A DNA stretch of 64,000 nucleotides from Ifrita kowaldi (lineage: Eukaryota > Chordata > Aves > Passeriformes > Cinclosomatidae), in NCBI GenBank assembly GCA_013398055.1, contig VZRS01001502.1, positions 1 through 64,000 on the forward strand. Reading direction: 5' to 3'. Position 1 is the stretch's first letter, and each line of letters opens with the position of its first letter. A program made the translations under genes and the position numbers. The notes below the pieces were generated by a model. The model saw only the letters and a list, made by a program, of their open reading frames with translations, ran no database searches and was not told the DNA's origin. This document shows positions 40,325-52,125 of the stretch, piece by piece.

Positions 40325-42674
40325 TAAGGAGTTCTGTATTACCATCTGTATGTTTCGAATGGTGATGGGTAGACAAAGGTGGTCACTGGAATACAAGGAA
40401 ACATTGCTAAAGCTATTGATGAAACACAGCAGAACACAGAAAAACGGGCCAAACATTCAGCTTCTATAAACCCTGGTATAGTAGCTGTATTGGCCAGCTC
40501 AGGATCTGCCTCAAGATATATTTCCATCATATTTTCTTGATCTATTTACAAAAAAGGTAAACAGAACATTAGGCTGTATGCCAAAAAAATGAGGGAAAGA
40601 TTAAATATAAGGTTTGTCTGCATTTGAAACACACAGAGTTTCCAGGGAAAGTAATTTTAAGATTCAAATTTTATTTTTGAGTTCTCAAACATGATCTGAC
40701 ACCATGAAAACATGTATAGGTACATAGTTATGGATAAACATTTAGTATTTATTTTACAAGCATATTTTGTACATGGTTTTCAGTGGATGTAAAGTGGTAA
40801 TATTCCCTGTTCTGGTGCTAGTCACTGACTAACTTTGAAGATTATTCAAAGACAGAAAACTTTTAATACAGAACAAATGTCTGAAGTGAAAAGTATGTCT
40901 TCAAGACCAGTAATATACTGAAAACTTTAAAGATGGAATTTTCCAAGATGCAATAAGTACAGAAAAATATTACTATGATGCGGACCATTTATATCCTAGG
41001 GTATTTTGCTAAGTTAAACCAAAGACCTTTGCCCAAACACACTCCTATTAACAGAAATCCAGGGTATGCACTGAATCCAATTAATTGTGGGTTGCTTGTG
41101 TCTTGAATTTTGTCAGGAAGGATGGACTTTAATTCTGTTTCCATGTTTTCTTTTAAGTGTTCCTTCAGATATATGTATTGCCATTGTCTCATGTAGGGAC
41201 AACAAATTATAAAATCTATGGATCATACAGGAAAATACTAGCTGACCATAGTAACAGTTACAATTGGCCTTTCCATTCACAGATAAGACAGAATCTGCTG
41301 TGTTTTATTGAGATAATGCATCCAATGGATTGACTGAAAGAGACACATGAAAAAATGCATACTGTTCCATGCCTTCCTTTTTTCATTAGAATGCTGGAAA
41401 GTCTTTCACAGAGTTCTTTAAAGAATTTATGTAACTTTAATCTGAAAAACACCCAGATGGAAATAGGTATGGAGAGACCTCTGCCCTTTTCTGAAATTAA
41501 CTTTTATGTATTTCTGTAAACAGAGTTCTATTTCTGCTGCCGCTGTACCCAACAGTGTAACAGACATCGTCTGGAACACATTCAAGGCTACAAAGAGAGT
41601 AATAAGATTCTTTTTCAGACTTTTTTTTTTTTAAATGATCTTGCTGTAGACAAAGTAATAAATGTTTTGCATTTCTGCTTAGATACAGCAAAAAACATAT
41701 CCTTTCATTATTACCTCTACTAAATCTAGTAGATGGAATTAAATGTTCTATTCTTCCAACTTTCAGAGCCCTTCTCTGTCTGATAGAGCCTTAATAAGGT
41801 TATTAAAAGACAATAATAATCTCCCTGTGTAAATTATTCTCAAATGTGCCATTAGCTCATGACTAATGTTAGTGGTCTTCAGTTATACCTTTTCTGTAAC
41901 TTTTTGTTTCACTCAGATATGAGATTTCACTACAGTGTTGCAACTACAGTGTGTTACTCATGCAGAAAAATGTTGTGTTTATCTTACACAACAGCAGGAA
42001 ATCCCTATTCAATTTTCTGTCCAAATTTCTGAAAGTGATTTGAAAGACCTGTAACAAAGTATTCCTCAGGGTTCTCAAACTGAAGGGCTCATTCTTGTTA
42101 TATTTCCATATTAATTGCTTTAGCTATTACAAATAACAGTTCTAATTGGCTTTTGAAGACTTTTTGAACTTTGGTAATTAAGTCCATAAGGTACTTTTAA
42201 AATTGTTGGCTCTAACCCGCTGTCGTCTCCTTGTCTGCCCACACATTGGGTAATTAATGCAGACTCACCATGCAGTCCATCTCTTGATTTCCAGTTCACT
42301 ATTTGGGATGCATATGTCTTGCTTGCGCAGAATTATATGCACAGGAATATGAAAAAAGAAAAATCCAGGGAGGACTTGAATTTGGGAATAAATTAATAAT
42401 CTATTAAATATAAAAAAGAAAAAAAAAAAGAAACATTCTTGTTCTGAAGCAACTCCTTTTCTTCTGTAACCAAATGACAGACCCTTTTCTGATTCTTACT
42501 AAGCTAGTTTTAATGGTGCTCTGGAAAAAGTTTTCACTGAAGCCTCAAGCTGTACAAATCCTACCTATGAGAAGTTAGAACAACTAACGGAAAAAAAACT
42601 GGCTTTGCCAAGAAGTTCACTATATCTTTTCATCTGTTCAATCCAATTCAAACAATCATGATGAATCTGTTTTT
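40324..42674. other. AT-rich non-coding DNA
   Basis: No gene seen. A run of 11-12 T lies near 41621-41632. A weak CR1-like phrase lies near 40540-40590 and is not enough to annotate. Confidence 0.55.
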
Positions 42675-42726
42675 GCCTGATCTTAGAAGATAAGCAGCTT
42701 TGGAAACCATCTGAAAATTCTCATGC
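42675..42726 (+). repeat. 5S-rRNA-like relic (5S pseudogene or 5S-headed SINE fragment)
   Basis: GCCTGATCTTAGAAGATAAGCAG matches the conserved 5S rRNA internal-promoter region, CTGATCTCGGAAGCTAAGCAG, with three substitutions in the 21-base core. The following GGAAACCATCTGAAAATTCTCATGC then resembles the 3' part of 5S (GGAGACCGCCTGGGAATACCGGGTGC), after about 15 bases are skipped. Two consecutive 5S blocks in the right order argue against chance. Known sources in amniotes are 5S pseudogenes and SINE3/AmnSINE1-type elements with a 5S-derived head. I cannot tell which this is, and no tail was recognised. Confidence 0.5.
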
Positions 42727-43150
42727 AATATGAATATAAACTAGGGTATCACACCCTACCAGTTGATGAACATCAAGATGCATGAACAAGTACATGTAAG
42801 ACTTTATTAGTTCCACTGATACTGAGAAATTTAGGCATCAGTAAGAGGTGGTGAAGGACTGATCTACAATTTTTCAGGAAAGCCACACAAGCAGCATTCT
42901 TTTGGTGTCACGTTCCTTAAGCAGAATTTTTAAAAGGAAAGCAAATGAATGGTAGCAAACAGCAATTAAAGAAACCCTTTGTATACATGGATCTGCAGTA
43001 ACTTAAATTTCAGTGAATCAGAGACCCTATGGAACAACCTGGAATAAAGCTCCATGGAACTAAGAGACAACACAGGTTATACACTTTACATGTGGTCCAC
43101 ATGCATCCACATGCACATCTGCACATGTACAAAATATTAATTTAACCTGA
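42727..43150. other. AT-rich non-coding DNA
   Basis: No gene seen. Overlapping CATGCA/CCACATG units at about 43090-43127 form a small degenerate repeat. Confidence 0.5.
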
Positions 43151-44155
43151 GCAGTTGTGTTGGGATTATGTGGCCAGGTTTTGGTAGTGAGGGGGCTACA
43201 GGGGTGACTTCTATGAGAAGCTGCCAGAAACTTCCTCCATGTCCAGCAGAGCCAATGCCAGAGGGCTCTGAGATGGACCCACCTCTGGCCAAGGCCGAGC
43301 CAATCAGGAATGATACTAATGCCTCTGTGATAGCATGTATAAGAAGGGAAAAAAAGTTATTGTGCAGATGTAATTGTGGACAGAGAAGAGGAGAGTGCAA
43401 ACATGTGAGAGGAACAATTATGCAGACACCAAGGTCAGTGAATGAAGAGCAGGAGGAAGTTCTTCAGGCACCAAAGCAGATTCCCCTGCAGTCTATGGAG
43501 ATCAACGGGGTGCAAAGATCCACCTACAGCCCATGGAGGAGATCCACACTAGAATGGGTGGATGCTGGAAAGAGGGTTGTGAATCCATGAGAAATCTGTG
43601 CTGGAGGAGGCTCCTGGTAGGAACCTGTGGACCTGTGGATAGAAGAGTCCATGCTGGAGCATGTTTCCTGGTAGGACTTGTGAGTGTGGGGGACCCAGAC
43701 TGGAGCAGGTTGTGCCTGAAGGACACACCCTGTGGAAGAATGACCCGCTTTGGAGAAGTTAATGGACAACTGTCCCCCATGGGAGGAACTGCACACTGGA
43801 CCAGGGGAAGGATTCCTCTTCCTGAGCAGTGGGTGAAACAATCTGTGATGAATTGACCAAAACCCCCATCCCCTATCTCCCTTTGCTGCTGGACTAGGAG
43901 GTAAAGCAAAAGAATGAGGTAGGGGGAAGATGTTTTTAAGATTTATTTTATAGCTCATTATCCATCTCTGATTTTGTTGTTATTAAATTCAATTAATATC
44001 CCCAAGTCAAGTCTGTTTTGCCCATGATGTTATTTGATGGGTGCTCTGAACTCACGGACCTTTTTCTATATTTTCTTTCCCAGCTGAGAAGGGGAATGTT
44101 AGAATGGCTTTGGTGGGTGTCTGGCATCCAGGCAGGGTCAACCCACTACAGAAGT
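43151..44155 (+). mobile_element. Long solo LTR of a second avian ERVL-type family
   Basis: The LTR body is 43156-44150 (995 bp). It starts TGTGTTGGGATTATGTGG and ends TGGCATCCAGGCAGGGTCAACCCACTACA. The flanks GCAGT (43151-43155) and GAAGT (44151-44155) agree at 4 of 5 bases, a plausible 5-bp target duplication. Inside are the family's repeated units, each built on the pattern 'CTGGAGCAGG..CCTG..GGACTTGTG' (about 43555-43800), a TATAAG promoter-like site at 43338-43343, and the T-rich end TTTTAAGATTTATTTTATAGCTCATTATCC. No retroviral genes lie beside it. The overlapping open frames of 107 to 144 codons on both strands come from its GC-rich repeated units and are not genes. Confidence 0.88.
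43338..43343 (+). promoter_or_regulatory. TATA-like element of the LTR
   Basis: GTATAAGAAGGG lies at the position where this LTR family carries its TATA/TTTAAG promoter motif. Current activity is unknown. Confidence 0.4.
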
Positions 44156-47100
44156 CAATATTTTTAAGGTAACACTATTTATTTTTTTGAAGAAATATAG
44201 GCTGACAATACATTTGTGATGATCCAACATACCCAGAGCACTTCAAAATGAATGCTGACTCGTTATAGTTGATTCAGAAGGGCTTGTGTTTTACTGACAG
44301 GCCTCTTGTCTATTTTTATTTACTCTTCAGCATATGGATTATTTCTGACGTGACAGATAGAACACATAAACTGGGCAGATGATCTGGGATCATGAAATGG
44401 CAGCAGGTCAGAAAGTATAATCAAAGCTGCTGCTTCTGCTTCTGCTGCTATGCCCTGGCATTCCAAAAATCCAACCAAATGTCTGAATTCCTGGTGGGGA
44501 AAGAAAACAAGAGATTTCAGACAATGTATCTGACCAGTGACAGAAATTTGTTCAAGAAAACCAAGATGCAGTGTTGCTAATATAGTTTGGAAATGTATTC
44601 ATTTTCCATTTCCTATCCAGTTAGATTCCAATATATATTCATAATAGCATAGTGCAGTAAACTATTCTGAAGTAATATCTGAATCCATAAATTTCTAAGA
44701 TTACTCATTTGCTATGGGGTTATAGTGACTGTATGAGGCCAAGGCAGAACTTGTTCTTTCTGTTAACTTGAGCTTTAGCTCATTCTTTCCTTCTAACAAT
44801 AACTAGGCAAAACATATTGCAAAAGGGACTGGAAAATATGCATCTTTTAAAAAGTAGAGGAAAAATTTCTCATAGAGGCTCAGAGTTCTCCTCAATATAA
44901 TAATTTTGGAGCTGGCCAACAGCTTTTGTACTCAGAGACAGGCAAGGTAAGTGGTGTTTCCTTGCAAAAATGTACCTGGATACACAAGCAGGCATCATAT
45001 GTATATCTGTCTATCTATGTATCTATCTACCTACCTACCTACCTAAAAGCACCCAGAAATCATACCTGAGGTTCTCTCTGAAAAAGTTATGTTCTGTTAA
45101 CAAGCTGCTGTTGGATACAGCAGTTCTGAAGAATGTCTTTGACACCTGGGTATTTGCAAGATGTAGAAAAATAATTGCACAAGGCTGTGTCCTCTCTTTT
45201 CACTTCATGGTCACCCTTTCCTATGGTTTACAGCACTTCTTCAAAAAATGGCATTCCTAATTCCTGTTTTCTCCCCTCTTTGAGAGAATTCAGACCTAAT
45301 TTTTCACTCTCCTTGAACACCACTATGCAAATTTAGTTTAATCTGGTTTGGCTTTCTTTCTGTTTGTTTGGGTTTGTGTGGTTCTTTTAACAATATTTAG
45401 TGTAAAACAGCAAGACAGATGTGTGCAAAAACTGCAGAATTTTCTTGATGTTCCATAACCATTAAGCTAGGGAGTCTGGACTCAAATATTTTGACCCAGA
45501 TATTTGATTAACTCTATTTGAGATAACCTTGTATATCTGACAGTTTTCAAGTGCCTCCCACAAACACATTTGTCACCCATATGTGCAAGTCATAGCTAGA
45601 TAGTTTTCTATGACTCAGATACAGCATTTTCAAGTGCCTGTTATCTCCCCCTGGTCTAAAACCACCTAGAAAGTAGCTCAACACTCTGATTACATCTTTG
45701 AGACATTTAAAATGACACAAAATAAATCTCAGGAATAATAATTACAAGAGATTGATTTTTAAAAAAATATTGTGAAGTTTAGTTTGGCGGAAAAGGAGCA
45801 ACCAAGTTCCATACATATCAAAAGTATCTGAGATTCTGAAAAAAAAATCAATGTGTCATCAGTATGACTGATATACCAGGAGAAAAAGAATAACCAGCAT
45901 TATATCTTATAAGCCTGATGAGCTTTGTGTTTCTTATAATCATCTTATCAATTAACTTTATGTTAATTGCAGTGGTTTAAGGTGTTACTTCCATCAGCTC
46001 ACTTTGCTCCAGATACCAGAAGTAATGCCCATAAAACAAGTGCATATATCTTGTATTCAGCAGGTTCCTGGCTGGCATGACACATAGCATGCTAATACAA
46101 ACTGCTTTAAATAATACCCCAGGCAGTAAGCAGTAAGAAGTGAAGACAGTCACATAGATTCTTCTCTTGTGCCTGTTATAAGAAGAAAACCTCTGAATAA
46201 AAGAGTAAGTAAAGATGAAAAGTTGGCTAAATATTTCACTGTGATTAACAATAGTGATCTTGTTGTTAATAGATATGGAATATCCTACATTTTACAACGC
46301 AGTCAAAGTTATATTAAGCACACTAAAACATCCAGGGAGGTTAAAAATTGATCAGTGAAACATGCCCCCTTTGCAAACCACTTTTCCATGAAACTGAAGT
46401 TTGCGATATTGTAGGAATAACGGGTTACAGGCAGTTGCCAAAAAGTTTTAATACCCTTCAAAAAATTACAACAGAAGTATAATCTATCATTTTTTTTGTT
46501 TAAATACTTGTCATTGCAAGGCTGTTTGTCTTGGAGCCTGAAATAAAGGACCATTAATTTTGCCCATGCTAATATTATGATAAAGTAAAAGAATTTGTGG
46601 CAGTCAGCCACAAAACATCTCTTACTCATATATTGTTGCAAGCAGCAAAATTTTCTGAGTGAACAGGCATAGAAGAAAGAGAATATCAAATAATTATTCA
46701 ACCATACATTAGAAGAAAAGAAAGAGCTGTTATCTAAATTTCCCAACCTTTTCTTAAAGCGCTGGAAGAAAACAGAAACATATGTTTCTAGTAATCGTAA
46801 CACACTGTTTCTTAAATGTGTAGGACAGCCCTTTCAAAAACATATTTATCCATGTATTTTTGATATATAACCTGTAATTTGATTTCTGGTGTATGTTCAA
46901 TTTTTTTTTTGTGGTCAGACACAAGAATTCCTAAAAGATTTTTCAAAATTAACCAGGAATATTGTTCGGAGATATGCCTATAAATTCATAAAGAAATTAT
47001 TTCAACTATTACATTGAGACCACTAGCTATTATTCCAATTTTATTAACTTGAATGGGATCTAAGGATATTACAAAATTTTGCAAAATAAAAGTTGAATCT

Positions 47101-47811
47101 GTGGTACAACTTTGCTTGTTGTGAGTAGAGAAATTATATAAATTGCTGTGTTTGCTCTGAAGTACAGAGAGAGAGTTTTCTGAAGGCTTTTAGGAGGATA
47201 ATTTTGTTTATTTTTTTTGTACGGGTTAGTATTGCTTTACATATTTTTTTATTTCTTAAAAGATTGAATTGTAATGTGAAATGGAAAGTGGGGAATTAAA
47301 TGTTAAAAGCTGCCTAAGGGATATGGAGAGGCCCTTAGGTAGCCAAAGTTGAATAAAACATGAAATGTCTCAATAGTTCAGGTACTTTTTAAAAAAATCT
47401 CACAAAGTGTGCTCACTTTGCAATCTCCCTATATTCGCTATTCTCTTTACTGCAATTTTGCGAAATCCACAGGAAAAAAATTAAAAATTGTGGGAACTGC
47501 ATTTGTAGGTCCCTTAATAATTGTGGAAATTGCAACATTAGTCTTCACTTCATAACACGGTTTCATTGGGACAGCTAGATGTAAACAATTAAAAATAAAT
47601 TGCTTTCAGTTTTAAATAGTTTTTAAAGTACCATAATCTTCAGAGTTATGATCCATGACAGATTTTCAATAACTGAATATATAGATCCTGTCCTATCACT
47701 GTGGCTTTAAGGGTTTTTTTAGAGAAAATTTTAAGTTTATTATGGAGGCGGAAATTTTGAAGAAAAAAATTGTCTTCCCTTATTGAGTTTTGGGAAGATA
47801 GATATCTAAGA
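44156..47811. other. AT-rich non-coding DNA
   Basis: No supported gene. A (TATC)/(CTAC) microsatellite lies at 45002-45044. The longest minus-strand frame of the window (164 codons, 46309-46803) lies here. It is rich in Phe, Tyr, Cys and Asn, has no domain I recognise, and is probably fortuitous. Confidence 0.55.
45002..45044. repeat. (TATC)n/(CTAC)n microsatellite
   Basis: Tetranucleotide units TATC/TGTC change into four CTAC units. Simple sequence. Confidence 0.85.
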
Positions 47812-47888
47812 CCCTGCTTGAGCAGGGAGGTTGGACCAGATGACCTGCTGTGGACCCTTCCAGCCTTATCCATTCTGTGATTCTGTGA
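47812..47888 (+). mobile_element. CR1 LINE 3' end, very short copy
   Basis: CCTGCTTGAGCAGGGAGGTTGGACCAGATGACCTGCTGTGGACCCTTCCAGCC is the classic CR1 3'-UTR hairpin and tail. It is followed by the diagnostic octamer repeat ATTCTGTGATTCTGTGA at 47872-47888. The element is truncated to its last 77 bases, which is typical of CR1 insertion. Low divergence suggests it is among the younger insertions of the window. Confidence 0.95.
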
Positions 47889-50800
47889 AAAAGGTTAGAA
47901 TTAAAAGGCAGATTTTGCCCCTGACAAGAATTAGAGATTATTTAAAACATTTGTAAAATAATTAGCATTCACTTGATCAATCCTTTGTAAAGTGAATAAA
48001 TCAATTCATTTCCTTTTAAAATTTTTAGTAGCAACTTCCATCTCGATTAATATTCTGCATGTAACACAGTAATGAGTTACCCAGATGTCATTATATACCT
48101 GCAGTCACGGCTGAGATGAGCCACGTTCAGCAGTGTTACACAGGTTCATTTATCACCAGCCTGAGAGTAGCGAACTTGTAAGTCTTCATATTGGCATTTT
48201 TTAAAAAATTAAGCATGATGCTGAGCTACACCTAAATTCATCATATTTGTAACATACTTATTTCAGAGTACAACCTAGCACAATCTGTTTACTGGCTAAA
48301 ATACACAAAAATCAGAAGATACTTGCAAATTCATTGTCCTGGAGGCCCTTTTGCTTAACTTGTATTGCAGTTTCATTTTCCATGGATAATATTATATTTC
48401 CTCATGTGGGAGATTCTTAATTAAATAAAACTCCAATATGATGAGAAGAGTGTTTCTGATTGATGGAATGATCTGGAGCACTTAGCATCTATGTAATCCC
48501 AAAGGTGAAAATAATCTCCCAACAGTAAACAACTGAACATCAGCTATATCAGTCTCTGACTTTCTTTTCTTGCAGCTCAAGATTAAGGAGAGTTGAAGCC
48601 CACAGGTCTCCACAAACTCTCTTTTGACTTTTAGAAACATTTGTAGAATGCTGGTGTGTGTTGTATCCCATATGGTCTCTGATGTTGTCTCATCTGTCTT
48701 GTTACAGCAGTTTAACAACCAAAGCTGCAGTGCTGCTCCTAAGAACTGCTGGCATTGTAGGGCCTTCTAAGCACAGGGCAGAGTGCTGAACTAATTCACC
48801 TTCCATAGGTGATGAAGGATTTTCTAGAACAAGCAAGGAAGCTGTGAAGAAGCAGCCATAAGCTGCTGTGTGTGTGTGAAGAATGGGACTGCAGCTTTTG
48901 AATGAAAGTTTAAAAGTATAAATTGTATAAACCTAAACTTCCTTGCAGAATGTTTCTGTTGTCAATAAATTTTCAAAGGGAGAATACTCTGGGTCTTCAC
49001 AGCACAATGAATATTTGCTGTACACAGAGAACAAAATAAAAAATAAAAACAAATACAAAATCGTGTTATGAATAATTTGAAAGAAAAAGAAACCACTTTC
49101 AGTGACCCATTTTCCCCAAATGAACACTTTCTACACTATTTCTGATTACCTTATAGATTTAGCTTAGAGGTTACAGCATTACATTTGTATGTATTTATTT
49201 CTGTTAAATATACATTGTTTTCCTCTTAGTTCTTGGCATTTTTCTTTCTTTAATAATGTCACCAGCTTTATAGCAATCAAATGTGCTTGAATCTTCAAAC
49301 ATTTCTAGCAGTTTCTGTTTAATGCTCTAGATGTAGGTCAATGCAATCCCACCAGTGATTCATGACACAATTCCATCTGGCTCATTACTCAAATTCAAGA
49401 GGAGATAGGAAAAGAAGAGGGCATATAAAATTCAGATATGAAGTGGGATTTTTTCACAAACAGAAACCCAGTTGTCCCCAGTTGTCTCTAGTTCTCATAC
49501 TGTAGCAGCGGTTTTCATAACAGCAGTCAGTGATGGAATTCTAAGAAGTAGCACCTGCTGCTGAAAAAATTGTCCTCTTCCTGCTGATCAGAAGCTTTTT
49601 TTACCAATGGTTTAAATAAACAACTTATTCACATCTGTTGCTTGTCCAAAATCTCTGATCCAACATAGTAACTTTTTAAAATATCCAGTCACTCTTTCTG
49701 TCTAAGTCACCATTTATTTTACGTAAATAGGGCAAAATTTGAAATGCCTATCTCATTATTCAGTCTGTCTTCCCAATATAATCAAGGTGATATCTGTTTT
49801 TGACACAAAATTATACAAACCTATAACTTTAAAAATTTTATATCTGCATGAAAAAAAGTCTAGTGACATATTTATATCTTATCCTAGCTTTTATTCCTAG
49901 AAAAAAAATGAAACCAAAAAGCAACCTCCCATATAAAGTCGAGGCATTTTTCCTTTCAGGTATCTTTACTATCTTGACTATTTAGTAATTCTTTGTCCTA
50001 AACCCAACTTATTTTCCTAGCTTTAGTGGAGAATAGGGTTGAAAACAATAAACTGACTAACATGCACAACTGTTTTTCTCTGTAGGAAATATTTAAGAGT
50101 TCCAATAAAATACAGCATTTCCAGCAGGAAGGGTGGAGAACAGATGAAGACAATCCATCCCTGAGTTACTCCAGGACATTGATAAGTTCTGTTGAGTGCT
50201 CTTACCAGATTCAATATTTTCGAGCAGAAGAGAGGTATGAATTCACATGTCCCACGCATAAAGCACAAGTACTCAACAAGTGGAACTTAGTCTCTTGTCT
50301 TCATTCATTCTTTCCCCGTGGCTTGTATGCTCAGCGTCTTATTAGTGACTTGCTATGGTTTTTCCTCCATTCTTATGGATACAAAAGGAATGCCAAATAA
50401 AATACTTATCCATACATTACTTTGCTTTTTTTGAAGGGAATTGCAAACAGTGTATTCCCTCTTTTTACGTATTAGGCGTGCTGTCTGGACCACGTTGAAT
50501 TGGCATAATGGAACAGATATTTGTGTTTTAATCCATTACTATCTCGACTAACTTCTCATAAAAGCAGGAGGATGAAATTGTAAAATGCCAGTTGCTGGTA
50601 AAATCAAGTTGGACTGGCTCTGTAACTAAGTTGAATACAGGCTCTGCTTTTCAAAATCTGCTGCTGAAGTGTACAATCGGTCTCGCGGTATCCATGCTAT
50701 TTTCTAGGCTGTCTATATGCACATATAATACCTTAAACTGGTCAACATATTGTGCAAATATAAAGGTAGATGTTTGAAATTAGCAATAAAGTTTCCATTG

Positions 50801-51690
50801 AAAGTGTGACCTGTTTGGTATCAGGCTACGTTTGCAGAATATATTCTTATATTTCACTTCTGTTTTACTTCCCAGAAAAGCTTCCATTTCAGTCATAATT
50901 TGTATATTCATCATATCCTTTAATCTTCTTAACCTAAGTCTAGTAAAAATAAGCAGATTTTTAATTAAGAAAGCTGCAAGCAACCCAATCATCTATAGCA
51001 GGAGAAAGAAAAGCAAATGACGGTTGTGTGGGTATAATAATGTGCTGTGATCAAGACTGAATCATGGCTGAAACCTGAAGCAGATTGTCCCGCTGTGGGT
51101 TGAATGAAATGTGAAAAAATAATTTAATGCATGCAAAACCTTTCCGCAGATTCCTAAGTGAATTACAAAAACTAAGGTAGTTGCCTTAAAAATAAATTAT
51201 ATTTCAATGCTTCCACATGCGTACTAATCTGTATCTCTGGACACTTTATCCTACCATGGTGGAAAAACTAAAGCAAAATATAGAATCCTGAACAATCCAC
51301 AGTTTTATTGGTGTACTAAAAAAAAAAAAAGGCTGTCTTTGTTTTATTATGCATTAATTCTATATTTTTAATATCCAGAAATTTTTAGCAAGTTATTTAT
51401 TATTAGTTTCATTTCAAGAATACCGGATGGGTGACATACCTTGGCAATATAATATTAGATGTGTTACAGAAAATGAGCAAAAAGCTCCTTCCCAAAGGCC
51501 TCCTTCCTTAAAATTAAAACACAGAAAAGAGTAGGAGGATGGCTAGAATACAGAGGCACATTTTTCTGCTTTTGCTGGTTTGTCCTCTTTTGGTTTATTT
51601 CTTTTTAAGCATGATTATACTATATTGTTCATGTAGCAAATTATTTGTTTGTTTATCTGCAGTGCGCCCTCAGGAGGGGTATGTCTTTGG
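47889..51690. other. AT-rich non-coding DNA
   Basis: No gene seen. A run of 12 A lies at about 51319-51330. A small CpG-bearing patch at about 50660-50710 (CGGTCTCGCGGTATCC) is unassigned. Confidence 0.55.
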
Positions 51691-52125
51691 GGGGGAATGA
51701 ATACAGCTCTATAATTTTAGAATATAAAATTCAGAAAATAATTCTTTACAAAATTGACAGTTAAACCTGTTCGACATTTGTGGCGGTGGCTCAGGTGCCC
51801 TCTGGCCCGGAGCTGATCTCTTGGGTCCGTTATCCACCAAGAGACAATGACTGCCTGGATGGAGAATCCATTGGAAGCAGCCCGGGAGCTGCAGAGAGCA
51901 CATCNTGACATCATTTGGTGTTTCACATTATCTTTAGCAAGACCAAGATGCTTCTGAAATGTCATCCAGATAGGCTCGTTCAGAGGTTTGATTCCATGAC
52001 GTGGCTGAATTGCCCGTGGTTTCCCTCTCTGGTGGAATGTTCTCATGGAGAGCCCTGTGAGAATGTTGTCTTTGGATCTAAACACAGAGGGTTGCTCAGA
52101 AACTCACACAGAATACGTAAGTATC
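51691..52125. other. GC-rich island with decayed coding-like features
   Basis: From about 51770 to 52100 the sequence is markedly GC-richer and keeps CpGs. On the minus strand one frame (51709-51903) ends with RFNCQFCKELFSEFYILKL and a stop. The CxxC, the spacing to Phe and the final Leu resemble the first half of a C2H2 zinc finger. Further upstream on that strand another frame contains CALC. The two readings lie in different frames, with an ambiguous base N at 51905 between them. On the plus strand, ATAC|GTAAGTATC at about 52112-52124 is a strong donor-like site. I cannot name a gene. It may be a decayed pseudogene, a constrained element or an unrecognised repeat. Confidence 0.3.
51905..51905. 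other. Single ambiguous base (N)
   Basis: One undetermined base inside the GC-rich island. It may hide a frameshift or a polymorphic site. Confidence 0.95.

Noticed and set aside
40169..40469. Frames with poly-Thr/poly-Asn and poly-Val/poly-Leu
   Set aside because: Translations of the TAG and GTT/ATT repeats.
40540..40640. Possible old CR1 phrase (AAAGGTAAACAGAACATTAGGCTGTAT)
   Set aside because: A short resemblance to the CR1 ORF2 'AKANRILGC' block, but nothing after it aligns convincingly.
43168..43590. 140-codon plus-strand open frame
   Set aside because: It lies wholly in the ERVL LTR at 43156-44150. The frame follows from the GC-rich LTR units and has no protein family.
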